This document shows positions 63,423-64,000 of a DNA stretch of 64,000 nt, piece by piece. The first letter of the stretch is position 1, and each line of letters begins with the position of its first letter. The position numbers were made by a program, and so were the translations under genes. The notes below the pieces were generated by a model that was given only the letters and a program-made list of their open reading frames with translations, was not told the DNA's origin and ran no database searches. This stretch comes from Cytophagales bacterium (GTDB lineage: Bacteria; Bacteroidota; Bacteroidia; Cytophagales; Bernardetiaceae), in assembly GCA_004293815.1 (NCBI GenBank), contig RDZD01000008.1, positions 62,001 through 126,000 of the forward strand, in the 5' to 3' direction.

Positions 63423-63884
63423 TTATTTTTTAACAATATCCCGTATAATTTTGATGTGATGCGCGTTGTGAATGGCTAAAAAACTCAAAGCTTGCGCCAA
63501 GTTAATAGGACCAAACATAGGGTGCGAAAAATTGGCAGAGGGGGGAAGAGAGTCTAAATCCTTCAAGGCATCTCTAGCACCTTGCAAAAGAGTTTTAAGT
63601 TTTTCTGTATCAAAAGCCAATGTGGGTGGAGTGACTGCATTGGGGGCTTTGGCACGCCCTCTAGGAATGTATTTGAAGGTTAAAACTAAAAACTTATTCA
63701 AATTGAAATAAGGTTTATAGTCCTCTGGTTTGCTCTTTTTTAATGCAGCTGGCACGCCTTTCATTACCATAGCCAAATGAGCTATATGCCAGCCCACCGA
63801 TGCATTAGAGATTTTCTCCTTAAGCATCTTGTGTTGGCTGATAAAGCTTTCTAATTCGTCTATTTGGTGTACAAGCTGTTTCAT
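63423..63884 (-). CDS. DUF1569/DinB-like protein
   Basis: A 153-residue four-helix-bundle protein. The metal-type histidines are in VGWHIAHLAMV (early) and in HPMFGPINLAQALSFLAIHNAHHIKII (late), as in DUF1569 and DinB-like proteins, some of which use metal-bound thiol cofactors. The reaction is unknown. The window ends about 115 bases upstream of its start. Confidence 0.85.
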   Translation of the reverse strand: MKQLVHQIDELESFISQHKMLKEKISNASVGWHIAHLAMVMKGVPAALKKSKPEDYKPYFNLNKFLVLTFKYIPRGRAKAPNAVTPPTLAFDTEKLKTLLQGARDALKDLDSLPPSANFSHPMFGPINLAQALSFLAIHNAHHIKIIRDIVKK

Positions 63885-64000
63885 AAGATAAACTTTATTA
63901 AAAAAGTGCTGCGTTTAAAAGACAACAAAGCCTAAAAGACTGTTTGCTACAAATAAATAAAAAAAGACCCAATAATGCAAAATTAACAAGCTTCTTTTAA

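Noticed and set aside
1-64000. CRISPR arrays, insertion sequences, prophage and rRNA genes
   Set aside because: No regularly spaced repeats, transposase motifs, phage genes or rRNA stretches were seen on either strand.

Overview
The window reads as a chromosomal segment of a Bacteroidota bacterium, most likely of the Cytophagales type. The supporting signs are a PorP/SprF-type type IX secretion protein, a Bacteroidota-type FtsL, BamD, the lineage-typical families DUF4290, DUF4403 and DUF2490, an exosortase of the XrtK type, many lipoproteins, and promoters matching the Bacteroidota consensus TTTG-N19-TANNTTTG (four exact matches found by eye). No phage, insertion sequence, CRISPR array or rRNA operon was seen. 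One tRNA, tRNA-Val(GAC), is present.

Layout. 1-2.96 kb is a visibly AT-richer island: a 5'-truncated TPR-CHAT protease-like gene and a ModA-like lipoprotein. 2.97-9.5 kb holds rlmD, an M1 aminopeptidase, a methyltransferase, and kmo followed by ftsL away from its usual division cluster. 9.6-16.3 kb holds a Rossmann oxidoreductase, a PiT phosphate transporter, two small lipoproteins flanking an ABC ATPase, yaaA and icd. 16.7-25.3 kb holds an AAC(3)-I-like acetyltransferase, the yqeY-cvpA-acpH row, a P-type ATPase lacking key motif residues, a DUF4403 lipoprotein, a rhomboid protease and an alpha/beta hydrolase. 25.4-35.9 kb (minus strand) holds bamD plus a glycosyltransferase, an ABC-F protein, a large membrane-anchored beta-propeller-like protein with a 38-residue membrane microprotein, two further glycan-type enzymes, and a DUF423/exosortase/cytochrome-b5 row.

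36.0-41.1 kb is an assimilatory sulfate operon, cysH-cysD-cysN-DUF2490-(CysG-N/TauE fusion). It covers sulfate activation, APS reduction and probably transport of a sulfur anion. 41.2-46.2 kb holds DUF4290, uppP, hslV, pdxH, an ECF sigma factor with an overlapping small gene, and tadA. 46.4-49.0 kb is an 852-residue membrane protein with three TIR domains and three copies of the same linker. 49-54 kb holds a polyprenyl synthase, an orphan paaD, divergent tyrS and serS, and tRNA-Val. 54.3-63.9 kb holds an Ala/Ser/Thr lipoprotein, an acyltransferase, a PorP/SprF protein with DUF1653, an ABC1 kinase, a methyltransferase, an unknown membrane protein, a Sel1/TPR protein and a DinB-like protein.

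The items most worth a second look are the triple-TIR protein, the P-type ATPase that lacks both the TGES motif and the PEGL glutamate, the TPR-CHAT/ModA-like pair on the AT-rich island, the XrtK row, and the CysG-N/TauE fusion carrying an exact 27-bp tandem duplication inside a transmembrane helix. All calls come from reading motifs by eye; no database search was run.
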